Source: Aquibium carbonis
Lineage (GTDB): Bacteria > Pseudomonadota > Alphaproteobacteria > Rhizobiales > Rhizobiaceae
Length of the DNA stretch: 64,000 nt
Assembly (NCBI RefSeq): GCF_003970795.1
Contig: NZ_RWKW01000005.1
Coordinates: 1 to 64,000 of the forward strand
Direction: 5' to 3'
Each line of letters starts with the position of its first letter. Positions within the stretch are counted from its first letter, which is position 1. A program made the translations under genes and the position numbers. This document shows, piece by piece, positions 10,720-20,022 of the stretch. Under the pieces are notes generated by a model. It did not search any database. It saw nothing but the letters and a program-made list of their open reading frames with translations, and was not told where the DNA came from.

Positions 10720-13560
10720 TCATTGTCCGAGCCTTTCCAGTAGGATCGGCACGTGTACCTGGTCCGACTTGTAGTTGCCGGTGAGCATGTACATCATGAT
10801 GTTGACGCCCGACCGCAGCGCGTAGACCCGCTGCATCGGGTCTGCCGGCACCGTCGGTAGCAACGGATCCCCCCGCTCGTCGACTGCCCAAGCACCGGCG
10901 AAATCATTCGCCGTGATGAGAATTGGCGACACGCCGTCGCCTGTGCGTACAGGGCGTTCCTCTAAGTTCGATGCATCGAGCGATGCTTCGACCCAGAGCG
11001 GGCTGCCATTGTAGCGGCCGGGGAAGTTTTGTAGAATGTAGAAGGACTTCGTCAGCACGTGATCGTCCGGCACCGGCTCAAGCGGCGGCACGTTGAGACC
11101 GGCGACGATGTCGCGCAGGCGCCGCGTCGATGGGCTCGCCGAACCGGACAGTCCAATCCCTGTCGAGAACTGGTCGCGTGTGTCGAAGAGCACCGTACCG
11201 CCCTGCTGCATGTAGGCGTCGACGCGCGCGATGGCGGCCGGGCTCGGCATCGGCGAGGTTTCGTCGATCGGCCAGTAGATCAGCGGGTAGAACGACAATT
11301 CCTGGGTCTCGACGTCGATGCCCGCAGGCTGGCCTGGCTCCAGCGCTGTCTTCTCGATCAGGAAACGGGTGAGGCCGGCAAGTCCCGAGCGGCTGACGGC
11401 ATCGATGGATGAATTGCCGGTCAGAACATAGGCGATCCGTGTCTTGGAAATGGCCTCCACCGCCTCGATATCGTTGATGCCACCCTCGGGAACGCTTTCT
11501 TGCGCCAGCACTCTATCCGGCGCGAGAACGAGGAGCCCGAGGGCTGCAAGTGCGAACAGGCTGGCGGCTGCACCGGTCGTGCGTCGACGCAACCGGCCGC
11601 CCTGCCGAAACAGGCCGCCCATCCAGAACACGGCGAGCGTGTCCAGCACCATCAGCGCCAGCGCCAGCGCCACGAGCAGGCCCTTGAGGTTGCGAGATTC
11701 GTCGGCGGCATAGGCAGCCTCCGTCACCGGCAGCGTCGTCGCCGGTCGCTGTAGCTGCTCGAGGGTGGCATCGGCCGGCAGGAGATTGTGCGCAACCACG
11801 CCTTCGTCAGTGCCGTAAAGGCCCGGTGGATTGGCGATCGTGACGCCGCGGCTTGCACCAGCGCCGACCAGAAGCGGCTCGGCATCGGATGACGCCGGCA
11901 CCAGCACGCCGTCGGCGGCAATCATGCGATAGGGTGCCAGGGACTGCGTGCCGGCCCGACCGGACGCGTCAATAACGCCCTGGTTGCGCGAAAGCTGCAC
12001 AACCCGTCGCAGCATTTCCACGAAGCTGCCGGAGATCGGCAGGTTCGACCACGTCGCCTCGGGCGTCACGTGGAAAAGGACCAATGTGCCGTTGCCGCGG
12101 CTAGCGCCGGTCACCAATGGCGTACCATCGGCGAGACTGGCCCAAGTGTGGTCGAAGAGATCCGGGGTCGGTTCTGCCAGGATCTGCCGTGCAACGGCCA
12201 CGTCGCGTGGCGGCGTCAAGTCGGAGAAGGGACCTCGCTGCGGGAATTCCGCTACCGGCTGCGGCTCCGTCCAAGAGAGCGATCCTCCCATTGAACGCTC
12301 GCCAAGGCGCAGGCGCACCGGCAGAAGATCGGGATCGTTCTCGGCCGCCGCAAGCCTGGAGCCAGCAAAGCGGACCAGCGTCCCGCCGTCGTTCACCCAT
12401 TCCACCAAGGCTTCGCGCGCGAGTTCGGGCAAAATCCCGACGTCGGCCATGACGATCATCGCCGGCTTCTGCTCCAGGATGCGTGGAATGGCCTCGCCGA
12501 GGTCGGACGTCGTCGGCTCGACGAGGTCGGCGAAGGGCTGCAGCGCGCGGCGGATGTAGTAGAGCGGCGACAGTAACGGCTGAGCCTGGTCAGCTTCCGA
12601 TTGCGAGATAAGGCCAACGCGTCGGCGACGCGAATTCTCGTCGAGGACGCGGACGGCGGCGGCCTGGTTCTCGCCATCGATGCGGATGGCGGCAAAGTCG
12701 TTGCGCAATTCGAAGGGAACGCGGATTTCGCCGACGGTCGTAGTCTCGCCGAGGCCGAAGGAAAAGACCGCATCGGCGATACGGCGGCCGCGATCGTCGA
12801 AGGCACCCGCCGTAATCTGGCGCGGGGCGGGGTCGCCCGCCGGGCGAATGGCGGTGGCGAGGAACGCGTCGGGCTGGTTGTCGACGGCCGTGAGACCGGC
12901 CATGGTCAGTCGCTCGGGCTCGATCCAGATGAGGCCGGCACTGTCGCCCAGCAAGGCGGCAAAGGCGGCTTGGTCGCCGTTGGTGGCAAGGCCATCCGAC
13001 AGGACTGCCACCGTGGCGCCCGGTGAGGTTTCCAGCGCTGCTGCCACCCGACCGTAAACGCTGGCGCGGTCCACCGGAACCGGGCGCGCCTCGGCCGCGC
13101 GCAGCCGGTCGACTGCCTGCTCGGCCTCGAAGGGGCCGATCTCGGCATTCGGCTTGTCGGCGGTGAAGGCCAGGATGACCGGGGCGTTCGATGAGCCGGC
13201 ATCGGCGATCAGCCGCTCGGCCGTGGCAACCCTCACATCCCAGTCGTCGGCGCTCGCCCAGCCATTATCCATGACTATGGCGACCGCGCCGCCGCCGGTT
13301 TCAAGGCGTTCACGCGGGTTGAAAATCGGATCTGCAAGCGCGAAGATCACCAGCGCTGCCATCATGAGCCGCAGCAGCGTCAGCCACCACGGGCTCTGGT
13401 GAGGCGTCTCCTCGGGGCGCAGGACGCGCATGAGGATGCGCAGCGGCGGAAACACTTCGGTCTGCGGCTTCGGCGGTGTCAGCCGTAAAAGCCACCAGAT
13501 GACCGGCAGCGCGAGCAGCCCGAACAGAACCAGCGGTTGGCCGAAGGCGAGAAGACTCAT
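10720..13560 (-). CDS. BatA-like membrane protein with DUF4159 domain
   Basis: A 946-aa membrane protein. The first 90 residues are the BatA-type double-helix start (LVLFGLLALPVIWWLLRLTPP, then LRLMMAALVIFALADP), followed by a von Willebrand-A-like domain beginning AVAIVMDNGWAS whose MIDAS Asp-x-Ser-x-Ser is degenerate. Transmembrane helices sit near residues 630 and 670, and a C-terminal DUF4159 domain (IAYVLTGNSSIDAVSRSGL to TVLFDTRDQ) occupies the last 210 residues. Its ATG overlaps the stop of the DUF58 gene (ATGA), so translation is coupled, and the next gene follows after 37 bases. It probably works with MoxR in the envelope. Confidence 0.85.
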   Translation of the reverse strand: MSLLAFGQPLVLFGLLALPVIWWLLRLTPPKPQTEVFPPLRILMRVLRPEETPHQSPWWLTLLRLMMAALVIFALADPIFNPRERLETGGGAVAIVMDNGWASADDWDVRVATAERLIADAGSSNAPVILAFTADKPNAEIGPFEAEQAVDRLRAAEARPVPVDRASVYGRVAAALETSPGATVAVLSDGLATNGDQAAFAALLGDSAGLIWIEPERLTMAGLTAVDNQPDAFLATAIRPAGDPAPRQITAGAFDDRGRRIADAVFSFGLGETTTVGEIRVPFELRNDFAAIRIDGENQAAAVRVLDENSRRRRVGLISQSEADQAQPLLSPLYYIRRALQPFADLVEPTTSDLGEAIPRILEQKPAMIVMADVGILPELAREALVEWVNDGGTLVRFAGSRLAAAENDPDLLPVRLRLGERSMGGSLSWTEPQPVAEFPQRGPFSDLTPPRDVAVARQILAEPTPDLFDHTWASLADGTPLVTGASRGNGTLVLFHVTPEATWSNLPISGSFVEMLRRVVQLSRNQGVIDASGRAGTQSLAPYRMIAADGVLVPASSDAEPLLVGAGASRGVTIANPPGLYGTDEGVVAHNLLPADATLEQLQRPATTLPVTEAAYAADESRNLKGLLVALALALMVLDTLAVFWMGGLFRQGGRLRRRTTGAAASLFALAALGLLVLAPDRVLAQESVPEGGINDIEAVEAISKTRIAYVLTGNSSIDAVSRSGLAGLTRFLIEKTALEPGQPAGIDVETQELSFYPLIYWPIDETSPMPSPAAIARVDAYMQQGGTVLFDTRDQFSTGIGLSGSASPSTRRLRDIVAGLNVPPLEPVPDDHVLTKSFYILQNFPGRYNGSPLWVEASLDASNLEERPVRTGDGVSPILITANDFAGAWAVDERGDPLLPTVPADPMQRVYALRSGVNIMMYMLTGNYKSDQVHVPILLERLGQ

Positions 13561-14471
13561 TGCCCCCCTCCCTGGCCGATGCCCCCTGACAAGGCCATGT
13601 GAAGCCGAACCAATGCCTCGGATGCGAGGCGGTCCGTATGGTTGACCGTGTAACTCCAGCCAAGCCGCATGCACCAGGACGAAAGCGCTTCCCGGCGGGC
13701 GATATAGAGGCGGCGGTACTCCTGCGAGAGGCTCTCGGCCCTGCCGGCGGTAAATTTCTGCTGCGTTTCGGGGTCAACGAATTCTGTACGTCCAGAATAG
13801 GGGAAGGTCTCTTCCGCCGGATCAGCGATCTCTATCAGATGGGCGCGCACGCCGTGGCGGGCGAGCACGTCGAGCCATTCCATCGTCTCCTCCACCGGGT
13901 CGAGAAAGTCGCTCGCCACCACCACGTCCGAGAAACGGCGGATCGACAGGAGTTCCGGTCGAGCCGGTACGTCCGCCGCCTGGGCTAGGATCGTCGCCAG
14001 TCGTTCTGCGCCGTTTCTCGCGGTAAAGGGATCCGACAGGCCCGGCCAGGCGATACGCTCGCCACTGCGCGACAGTAGTTCGGCCATGGCGAGGACGAGC
14101 ACCAGCGCGCGCGATTCTTTCGAAACAGTGGCGCCAGCCGACTTGTAGAGCATGGAGGGAGACGGATCGGCCCAGAGCCAAATCGTATGCGCGGCTTCCC
14201 ACTCGCGGTCGCGTACGAAGGTGTGCTGGTCGTCGCGGGCGGAGCGCCGCCAATCGATGCGCGAAATTGCCTCACCGTCGACATAGGGGCGGAACTGCCA
14301 GAAGTTTTCGCCGACGCCCTTCCGGCGCCGGCCATGCCAGCCAGAGATAACTGTGTTTGCGATGCGGCGCGCATCGACCAGCAGGTCGGGAACCAGCGAC
14401 GCCCTCAGCCGGCCGCGTGCCAGTGCGTCGCGGGTCGTGACCGGGGCCGCCTGCTCGCCGATACGCGCCAT
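13557..14471 (-). CDS. DUF58 domain-containing protein
   Basis: A 304-aa DUF58 protein. The central signature is FRPYVDGEAISRIDWRRSAR, followed by a von Willebrand-A-like region with WADPSPSMLYKS as a partly conserved metal site. It has no clear membrane segment and is expected in the cytoplasm or at the membrane face as a partner of MoxR. Its ATG overlaps the moxR stop by one base (TGATG) and its own TGA overlaps the next ATG (ATGA). Expression is therefore likely stoichiometric with both neighbours. A longer in-frame extension upstream is the moxR gene read in another frame. Confidence 0.9.
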   Translation of the reverse strand: MARIGEQAAPVTTRDALARGRLRASLVPDLLVDARRIANTVISGWHGRRRKGVGENFWQFRPYVDGEAISRIDWRRSARDDQHTFVRDREWEAAHTIWLWADPSPSMLYKSAGATVSKESRALVLVLAMAELLSRSGERIAWPGLSDPFTARNGAERLATILAQAADVPARPELLSIRRFSDVVVASDFLDPVEETMEWLDVLARHGVRAHLIEIADPAEETFPYSGRTEFVDPETQQKFTAGRAESLSQEYRRLYIARREALSSWCMRLGWSYTVNHTDRLASEALVRLHMALSGGIGQGGGQ

Positions 14472-15478
14472 CAGGTGGCTGCTTTCACCAGTCGGGCCAC
14501 GACGTCGCGCACGTTCATGCCTTCGGCGCGGGCGGCGAACGTCAGCGCCATGCGGTGCTGCAACACCGGTTCTGCAAGTGCGTGGATGTCGTCGACGGAA
14601 GGGGCAAGCCGACCATCGTAGAGCGCCCTGGCGCGGGCGCAGAGCGTCAGCGCCTGGCTGGCGCGCGGACCGGGACCCCAGGCGACGTGCTTGTCGGTGT
14701 CGGCATTGCCGTTGCCAGGCCGCGCCGAGCGAACCAGCGTCAGGATGGCCTCGACCACGCTTTCGGGTACAGGCATGCGACGTACCAGCGTCTGGATGGC
14801 GCGCAGGCGTTCGGCGCTGAGCACGTTTTCTGCCCGGCTGTCGGCCATGCCAGTGGTTTCGAGCAGGATGCGCCGCTCGGCCTCCAGTTCCGGATACAGG
14901 ATGTCGACCTGCATCAGGAAGCGGTCGAGTTGCGCCTCTGGCAAGGGGTAGGTACCTTCCTGCTCCAGCGGGTTCTGGGTGGCCAGCACGTGAAAAGGAG
15001 CGGGCAGGTCGTGGCGGGCGCCAGCCACGGTCACATGATACTCCTGCATGGCCTGCAGCAGCGCCGACTGGGTGCGCGGGCTGGCACGGTTGATCTCGTC
15101 GGCCATCAGAAGCTGGGCGAAAATCGGGCCGGGCAGGAAACGGAAGAAGCGCTTTCCGGCCTCGTCCTGTTCCATCACCTCGGAGCCTAGGATATCGGAA
15201 GGCATCAGGTCGGGCGTGAACTGGACACGGCGTGCGTCGAGACCGAGCACCGTGCCCAACGTCTCCACCAGCTTCGTCTTGGCGAGGCCGGGCACGCCGA
15301 CCAGCAACGCATGGCCGCCAGCCAGGATCGCCACCATGGTCCGCTCGACCACCGCCTCCTGGCCAAAGATGACCTTGCCAACGCCTTCTCGAACGAGGGC
15401 CAGGTCGGCGAGTGCCGCCTCCGCCTCGACGATCATGTCCGCGTCGCTGATCGTCGTGCTCTTTGCCATAACGCCCAT
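14471..15478 (-). CDS. MoxR-family AAA+ ATPase
   Basis: A 335-aa AAA+ ATPase, first gene of the four-gene operon. Walker A is GVPGLAKTK (about residues 60-68), Walker B is LLMADEINR, the sensor 1 region is ATQNPLEQEGTYPLPEAQLDRF, and a C-terminal lid follows. MoxR proteins act as chaperone-like motors that activate or insert metal cofactors in partner proteins carrying von Willebrand domains, which fits the DUF58 and BatA-like genes next door. ATG at 15478 has GGAGG 10 bases upstream. The gene is divergent from the DUF1285 gene across 143 bases, which must hold both promoters. Confidence 0.94.
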   Translation of the reverse strand: MGVMAKSTTISDADMIVEAEAALADLALVREGVGKVIFGQEAVVERTMVAILAGGHALLVGVPGLAKTKLVETLGTVLGLDARRVQFTPDLMPSDILGSEVMEQDEAGKRFFRFLPGPIFAQLLMADEINRASPRTQSALLQAMQEYHVTVAGARHDLPAPFHVLATQNPLEQEGTYPLPEAQLDRFLMQVDILYPELEAERRILLETTGMADSRAENVLSAERLRAIQTLVRRMPVPESVVEAILTLVRSARPGNGNADTDKHVAWGPGPRASQALTLCARARALYDGRLAPSVDDIHALAEPVLQHRMALTFAARAEGMNVRDVVARLVKAAT

Positions 15479-15621
15479 GCGTTCCAATCCTCCAATTTAC
15501 CGCGATCCCAGCGCTCGCCCCTTCGTTCCCCCAATTCGTACCTTCGCGGCATCTCTTGAGGCAGGAACTTAAATCAGCCCCACAGGCTGACAAGCGAAAC
15601 GGAAGTGACTATTTCGTGACC

Positions 15622-16290
15622 ATGACCGACCCAGTAGATAATTCCAAGAGCGACCCCGACCAAGCTCCTATCCACGACGGTGAAGGCGGCGGTTTAAAGG
15701 CAGGCGTCGATGCGGCGGGACTGGCCGCCCTGATCGCGCGGTCGCCGCGCGCTGGACAGGGGCTACCGCCGGTCGAGAACTGGGATCCCAAGTTTTGCGG
15801 CGATCTCGATATGGAAATCAAGGCCGACGGAACCTGGTTTTACCTGGGAACGCCGATTGGTCGGCCGGCACTGGTCCAGCTGTTTTCGACGGTGCTCCGC
15901 AAGGACGAGGACGGCAAAACCTATCTCGTTACCCCGGTCGAACGTATCGGCATCCGCGTCGAGGACGCGCCGTTTGTCGCGGTCGAGGCAAATGTCGCGG
16001 GCGCGGGAGACGGTCAGGCCATTACCTTTCGCACCAATGTCGGCGACGTGGTGGAAGCAGGTGCCGACCACCCGATCCGGTTCGTCGAGGAGCCTGACAC
16101 CGGCGGGTTGAAGCCCTATGTGCTGGTGCGTGGCAGGCTCGAAGCGCTGGTGGCGCGGCCGGTGATGTATGAACTCGTCGAGCATGGCGAACCGATCGTC
16201 GTCGACGGACAACCCATGTTTGCCATCCGCTCCAGGGGTGTCATCTTTCCGATCATGCCGATGGCTGATCTTGAGAGGCTGAGCCGGTGA
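15622..16290 (+). CDS. DUF1285 domain-containing protein
   Basis: A 222-aa cytoplasmic protein of the DUF1285 family, with the typical opening PPVENWDPKFCGDLDMEI and WFYLGTPIGRPALVQLFSTVL. No enzymatic residues are known for the family. It starts a three-gene array with CoA pyrophosphatase and the CCA-adding enzyme, each overlapping the next by four bases, so the three are surely translated from one mRNA. ATG at 15622 is chosen because the family similarity begins shortly after; the open frame extends 66 bases further upstream. Confidence 0.87.
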   Translation: MTDPVDNSKSDPDQAPIHDGEGGGLKAGVDAAGLAALIARSPRAGQGLPPVENWDPKFCGDLDMEIKADGTWFYLGTPIGRPALVQLFSTVLRKDEDGKTYLVTPVERIGIRVEDAPFVAVEANVAGAGDGQAITFRTNVGDVVEAGADHPIRFVEEPDTGGLKPYVLVRGRLEALVARPVMYELVEHGEPIVVDGQPMFAIRSRGVIFPIMPMADLERLSR

Positions 16291-16922
16291 CCATGGACGC
16301 CTCGCTGGTCCGGTCGTTTTCCGCCGAGGATTTCCGTCGCCGGGCTGCGCGTGAACAGGCGCCGCATGCCGTCGAGTTCGGCGATCACGTGCTGAATCCG
16401 ACAATCGCGCACCTGATCCGGCCAGTGACCCTGCGCGATGCTGCCGTTCTGGTGCCGGTGATCGATCGTGGCGAGAATTCGACCCTGCTTCTGACCAAGC
16501 GCACGGAAAAATTGCGAAGTCATTCTGGCCAGATCGCCTTTCCCGGCGGCCGGATCGATCCCGAGGATGCCACGCCCATGCATGCGGCGCTGCGCGAGGC
16601 CGAGGAAGAAATCGGCCTCGACGCGTCCTTCATAGACGTCGTGGGTCGCATGCCCGACTACCTGACGGGCAGCGGTTACAGGATCGCACCGGTACTGGCG
16701 ACGGTCAGACCTGGTTTCTTCCTGACCATCAACCAGGACGAGGTGGACGACGTTTTCGAGGTGCCGCTGTCGTTTCTGATGGACCCGGCCAACCACCACC
16801 GCGAAAGCCGCATCTGGCAGGAACAGGAACGCCATTTCTACACGATGCCGCATGGCGAGCGGTACATCTGGGGCGTGACCGCCGGCATCATCCGCGCCAT
16901 CTGGGAAAGACTTTACGCGTGA
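16287..16922 (+). CDS. CoA pyrophosphatase (Nudix)
   Basis: A 211-aa Nudix hydrolase of the CoA/acyl-CoA type (NudL/PCD1-like). It carries the subfamily motif LLTKRTEKLRSHSGQIAFPG directly before the Nudix box GGRID...REAEEEIGL. It cleaves coenzyme A to 4'-phosphopantetheine and 3',5'-ADP. The GTG start at 16287 overlaps the preceding stop (GTGA); ATG at 16293 is the alternative. The last codons overlap the CCA gene in the same way. Confidence 0.92.
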   Translation: MTMDASLVRSFSAEDFRRRAAREQAPHAVEFGDHVLNPTIAHLIRPVTLRDAAVLVPVIDRGENSTLLLTKRTEKLRSHSGQIAFPGGRIDPEDATPMHAALREAEEEIGLDASFIDVVGRMPDYLTGSGYRIAPVLATVRPGFFLTINQDEVDDVFEVPLSFLMDPANHHRESRIWQEQERHFYTMPHGERYIWGVTAGIIRAIWERLYA

Positions 16923-18190
16923 CGACCATCTCGATCGCCGATCGCGCGCCCTGGCTGCGGGACGACGCGCTGCAAGCCTTGCTGGCGGCGCTGTCGGAAG
17001 GCGGCGAGGAGGCGCGCATCGCCGGAGGCGCGGTCCGCAACGCACTGCTTGGCGAGGAGGCCGGCGACATCGACATCGCTACCACCAACCTGCCGGATGA
17101 GACGATCGCACGCGCCGAGAGGGCCGGGTTCAAGTCCATACCGACGGGCTACGAGCACGGGACCATCACGGTCGTCGCAAAAGGAGTCCCGCATGAGGTC
17201 ACGACGCTGCGCGCGGACGTCGAGACCGACGGCCGTCGCGCAAGGGTGCTATTCGGACGCGACTGGAAGCAGGACGCGGAACGCCGCGACTTCACCATGA
17301 ACGCGCTCTATGCGATGGCGGACGGCACCGTCGTCGATCTCGTCGGCGGGCTTGCCGATATCGAGACGCGGACGCTGCGCTTCATCGGCAATCCGGAGGA
17401 TCGCATCCGCGAGGACTACCTGCGCATCCTGCGCTTCTTCCGGTTCTTCGCACGCTACGGCGCGGGGCGGCCCGATTCCGCCGGGCTCATGGCGTGTGCC
17501 CGGCATAAGGAGGGACTCGACGGCCTGTCGGCCGAGCGGGTCTGGTCTGAGTTCAAGAAGCTCCTGTCGGCCACCGACCCGTCGCGGGCGCTGCTCTGGA
17601 TGCGGCAATCCGGCGTTTTGACACGCATCCTACCCGAGAGCGAAAAATGGGGCATCGACGCCGTGCACGGCCTCATCGCGGCCGAGCGCGACTTTGGCTG
17701 GAGCCCGGACCATCTGCTCCGGCTGGCCAGCATCGTGCCGCCAGATCCCGTCCGTGTCGGTGCTCTTGCAATGAGGTTCAAAGCCGCCAATGCGGAGCGC
17801 GACCGGCTGGTCGGCTGGGCGGCTGCCCCCGCGATCGCGCCGACAATGGCGGAAGGCGATCTGGCGAAGCTTGTCTATCGCGCCGGCCGTGAAGGAATCG
17901 CCGACCGGCTGGCATTGTCCCTTGCAAGCGCCCGTGTGCGGGCGGCAACCGACGACAAGGCACTTTTGGAAGCCGGGGGCTATGTGCGGCTCCGACGGTT
18001 CCTCGACGGCTGGAAGGCGCCGAAATTCCCGTTGGCGGGCGCGGATCTGATCGCCCTCGGCGTGCCAGCGGGCCCGAAGATGGGAAACTTGATGCGCGAC
18101 CTGGAAGAGACGTGGGTCGAAGCCGGCTTCACGCCCGATCGCGGCGGCCTGCTCAAGACGGCCGAAACTCTGAAAAACCAGTATCTTTGA
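16919..18190 (+). CDS. cca: CCA tRNA nucleotidyltransferase
   Basis: A 423-aa class II nucleotidyltransferase that adds or repairs the 3'-CCA of tRNAs. The head domain shows IAGGAVRNALLG and the metal-binding DIDIA near residues 36-55. RRDFTMNALY and EDRIREDYLRILRFFRF of the neck follow. The C-terminus lacks a HD phosphohydrolase domain, as is usual in Alphaproteobacteria. It begins with GTG overlapping the CoA pyrophosphatase stop (GTGA). No tRNA genes are nearby. Two strong stem-loops lie 70-140 bases beyond the stop. Confidence 0.95.
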   Translation: MTTISIADRAPWLRDDALQALLAALSEGGEEARIAGGAVRNALLGEEAGDIDIATTNLPDETIARAERAGFKSIPTGYEHGTITVVAKGVPHEVTTLRADVETDGRRARVLFGRDWKQDAERRDFTMNALYAMADGTVVDLVGGLADIETRTLRFIGNPEDRIREDYLRILRFFRFFARYGAGRPDSAGLMACARHKEGLDGLSAERVWSEFKKLLSATDPSRALLWMRQSGVLTRILPESEKWGIDAVHGLIAAERDFGWSPDHLLRLASIVPPDPVRVGALAMRFKAANAERDRLVGWAAAPAIAPTMAEGDLAKLVYRAGREGIADRLALSLASARVRAATDDKALLEAGGYVRLRRFLDGWKAPKFPLAGADLIALGVPAGPKMGNLMRDLEETWVEAGFTPDRGGLLKTAETLKNQYL

Positions 18191-18260
18191 TGCGGCTCTT
18201 GCGAACCTGATTCCGGTTTACGACAATGAGCGCCTAGCATCACCGGGATGGGAGCCGATC

Positions 18261-18326
18261 GAGCAACGCGGTGAACCTCGACAGACCCTACCGCGTTGCT
18301 CCGCCGCGCCGGACCTTGTGGCGCGG
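18261..18326. terminator. Tandem stem-loops between convergent cca and DUF1059 genes
   Basis: GAGCAACGCGG (18261-18271) and CCGCGTTGCTC (18291-18301) form a perfect 11-bp stem with a 19-base loop. CCGCGCC (18304-18310) and GGCGCGG (18320-18326) form a second perfect 7-bp stem with a 9-base loop. Neither is followed by a U-tract on either strand. They may protect mRNA 3' ends or serve as weak bidirectional terminators. The first loop contains copy B (18270-18289) of the 20-base element also found at 4438-4457. Confidence 0.45.
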
Positions 18327-18334
18327 ATTAGCCG

Positions 18335-18520
18335 TCAGGCGGCGTTTCGCTGCTTTTCGATCCGCGATCGGATTGCGTCGATCATGGTTTCGCGAATGAT
18401 CGCCTCGCCATGATCCTGGCGCAGGTGCTCGACGGCGCGGCGCATGATCTCGGCCTCTTCCTCGTGCCTCGTGCGCCAGTCGCAGCCGGGAACCAGCGTT
18501 CCGCAGTGGAATTCCTTCAT
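18335..18520 (-). CDS. DUF1059 domain-containing protein
   Basis: A 61-aa protein matching the DUF1059 pattern: MKEFHCGTLVPGCDW at the start with two cysteines, a central charged helix (RTRHEEEAEIMRRAVEHLRQ), and a second helix ending the protein. Family members are small soluble proteins of unknown function; the Cys/His placement suggests a possible metal site. It is a lone gene convergent with cca. AGGAGGAAATC precedes the ATG, a good ribosome-binding site. Confidence 0.88.
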   Translation of the reverse strand: MKEFHCGTLVPGCDWRTRHEEEAEIMRRAVEHLRQDHGEAIIRETMIDAIRSRIEKQRNAA

Positions 18521-18655
18521 GATTTCCTCCTGTGGTATCTCTCCGTTGACGACGACACCTTAACACAAGTCGCCGCGATTTGTTGCGGTCTGGCGATCAC
18601 GATTGGGGCGCTGTCGCACGGTCAGTCTGGCCCCATATGATAGATGCCAAGTTGC

Positions 18656-19570
18656 TTACGGCCACTTCACCATCGGCGGCATCGACGACAGGATCGACTT
18701 GACGTTGCCGCCGGTCTTCAGCCCAAAGGTGGTGCCGCGGTCGTAGAGCAAATTGTACTCGACATAGCGACTCCGGCGGACGAGTTGCTCGTCGCGATCC
18801 TGCTCTGTCCATCCGACGTTGAAGTTGCGGCGCACGAGCGCTTGATAGATGACGGCGAAGCTCTCGCCGACGTCGCGGGTGAAGGCGAAGTCGGCGTCCC
18901 AGCCGCCGGCCTCGGGCGACGAGTGCAGCCAGTCGTAGAAGATGCCGCCGATGCCTCGCGCCTCGTTGCGGTGCGGCAAGAAGAAGTAGTCGTCGCACCA
19001 GGCTTTCAGCCTGGGATAGTCGGCGACGCCCGGGTGCCGCGCACAGGCGGCTTCCATCGCGGCGTGGAAATCCACCGTGTCCGGATCCTCTTGCGTCCGG
19101 CGGCGGTCGAGTACCGGCGTCAGGTCGGCGCCGCCGCCGAACCATTGCCGCGCGGTGACCACCATGCGGGTGTTCATGTGCACGGCCGGCACATTGGGAT
19201 TCCAAGGATGGGCGATCAACGAGATACCCGAAGCCCAAAAGGCGGGGTTCTCCTCTCCGCCTGGCATCTGCTTGCGGAAATCGGCCGAGAACTCGCCATG
19301 CACGGTGGACGTATGCACGCCGACCTTCTCGAACACGCGCCCGTGCATCATCGACATGGTGCCGCCACCGCCCTTGCCTTCGTCTCGCTGCCACGGTGTG
19401 CGCTCGAAACGGCCGGGGGCATGGTCGGCCATCGGTCCGGCGAGTTCGTCCTCCAGCCGTTCGAAATCGTCGCAAATACGGTCGCGCAGCCTCTCGAACC
19501 AGGCGCGCGCGGTGGCCTTTTTGCCCTCGATGTCGTCGGGCATGTCTGCCGGGATGTCTGGTCTTTGCAT
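18656..19570 (-). CDS. hemF: Oxygen-dependent coproporphyrinogen III oxidase
   Basis: A 304-aa enzyme that decarboxylates coproporphyrinogen III to protoporphyrinogen IX with O2 in haem synthesis. Recognisable segments are [60 protein letters not shown], and the C-terminal [19 protein letters not shown]. Length is normal. ATG at 19570 has GGAGGGG at proper distance; a longer frame upstream lacks similarity. Divergent from the small gene at 19755 across 184 bases. Confidence 0.97.
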   Translation of the reverse strand: MQRPDIPADMPDDIEGKKATARAWFERLRDRICDDFERLEDELAGPMADHAPGRFERTPWQRDEGKGGGGTMSMMHGRVFEKVGVHTSTVHGEFSADFRKQMPGGEENPAFWASGISLIAHPWNPNVPAVHMNTRMVVTARQWFGGGADLTPVLDRRRTQEDPDTVDFHAAMEAACARHPGVADYPRLKAWCDDYFFLPHRNEARGIGGIFYDWLHSSPEAGGWDADFAFTRDVGESFAVIYQALVRRNFNVGWTEQDRDEQLVRRSRYVEYNLLYDRGTTFGLKTGGNVKSILSSMPPMVKWP

Positions 19571-19754
19571 TGAGCCCCTCCGCCTGGCATCGTCGCTGTC
19601 CGGCCGAGATAAGGCCAAGCCCGCCATCGCCGCAAGCGGGTCGGCTCGACTTTGCCGTACAGGCGGTGAGGGCAGGCGCCGCAATCGTCCAGAAATGACT
19701 CGCATTCGAAGCGGGACAGTCTTAAATTTCGAAAACAAAGCGAGGAGAGGTTCA

Positions 19755-20015
19755 GTGCGCACACCGCCCCGACCGCCGCTCGACGGGCTGAAGAAGCGTC
19801 TCGACCGCTATCGCAGCAACGAAACCGCGCGCTTGCCGCGTGATGGCTTCATCCGTGAGACCTACGCCTTGCCGCGCACTGACGCCCGTGACAAGGCGCG
19901 CGAATGGTTCGACCGCTGGCCCAAGCAGGCGTACTGGACGGCGATCGAGAGTTGGTGCGAGCGCCCGGAAGACGTCATCGAGTTCACGATGCGAAGGCTG
20001 CCAACGGCGGATTGA
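19755..20015 (+). CDS. Small conserved hypothetical protein (86 aa)
   Basis: An 86-aa basic protein of unknown function. It begins with GTG preceded by a strong site (GAGGAGAGG, 4 bases away), so the much longer open frame upstream, which runs antisense to hemF, is not used. The peptide is rich in Arg and Trp ([20 protein letters not shown]) with no signal peptide or membrane helix. It probably folds as a small helical domain. The stop lies 7 bases from the end of the convergent trmL. Codon use resembles its neighbours. Confidence 0.65.
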   Translation: MRTPPRPPLDGLKKRLDRYRSNETARLPRDGFIRETYALPRTDARDKAREWFDRWPKQAYWTAIESWCERPEDVIEFTMRRLPTAD

Positions 20016-20022
20016 ACGGTAT

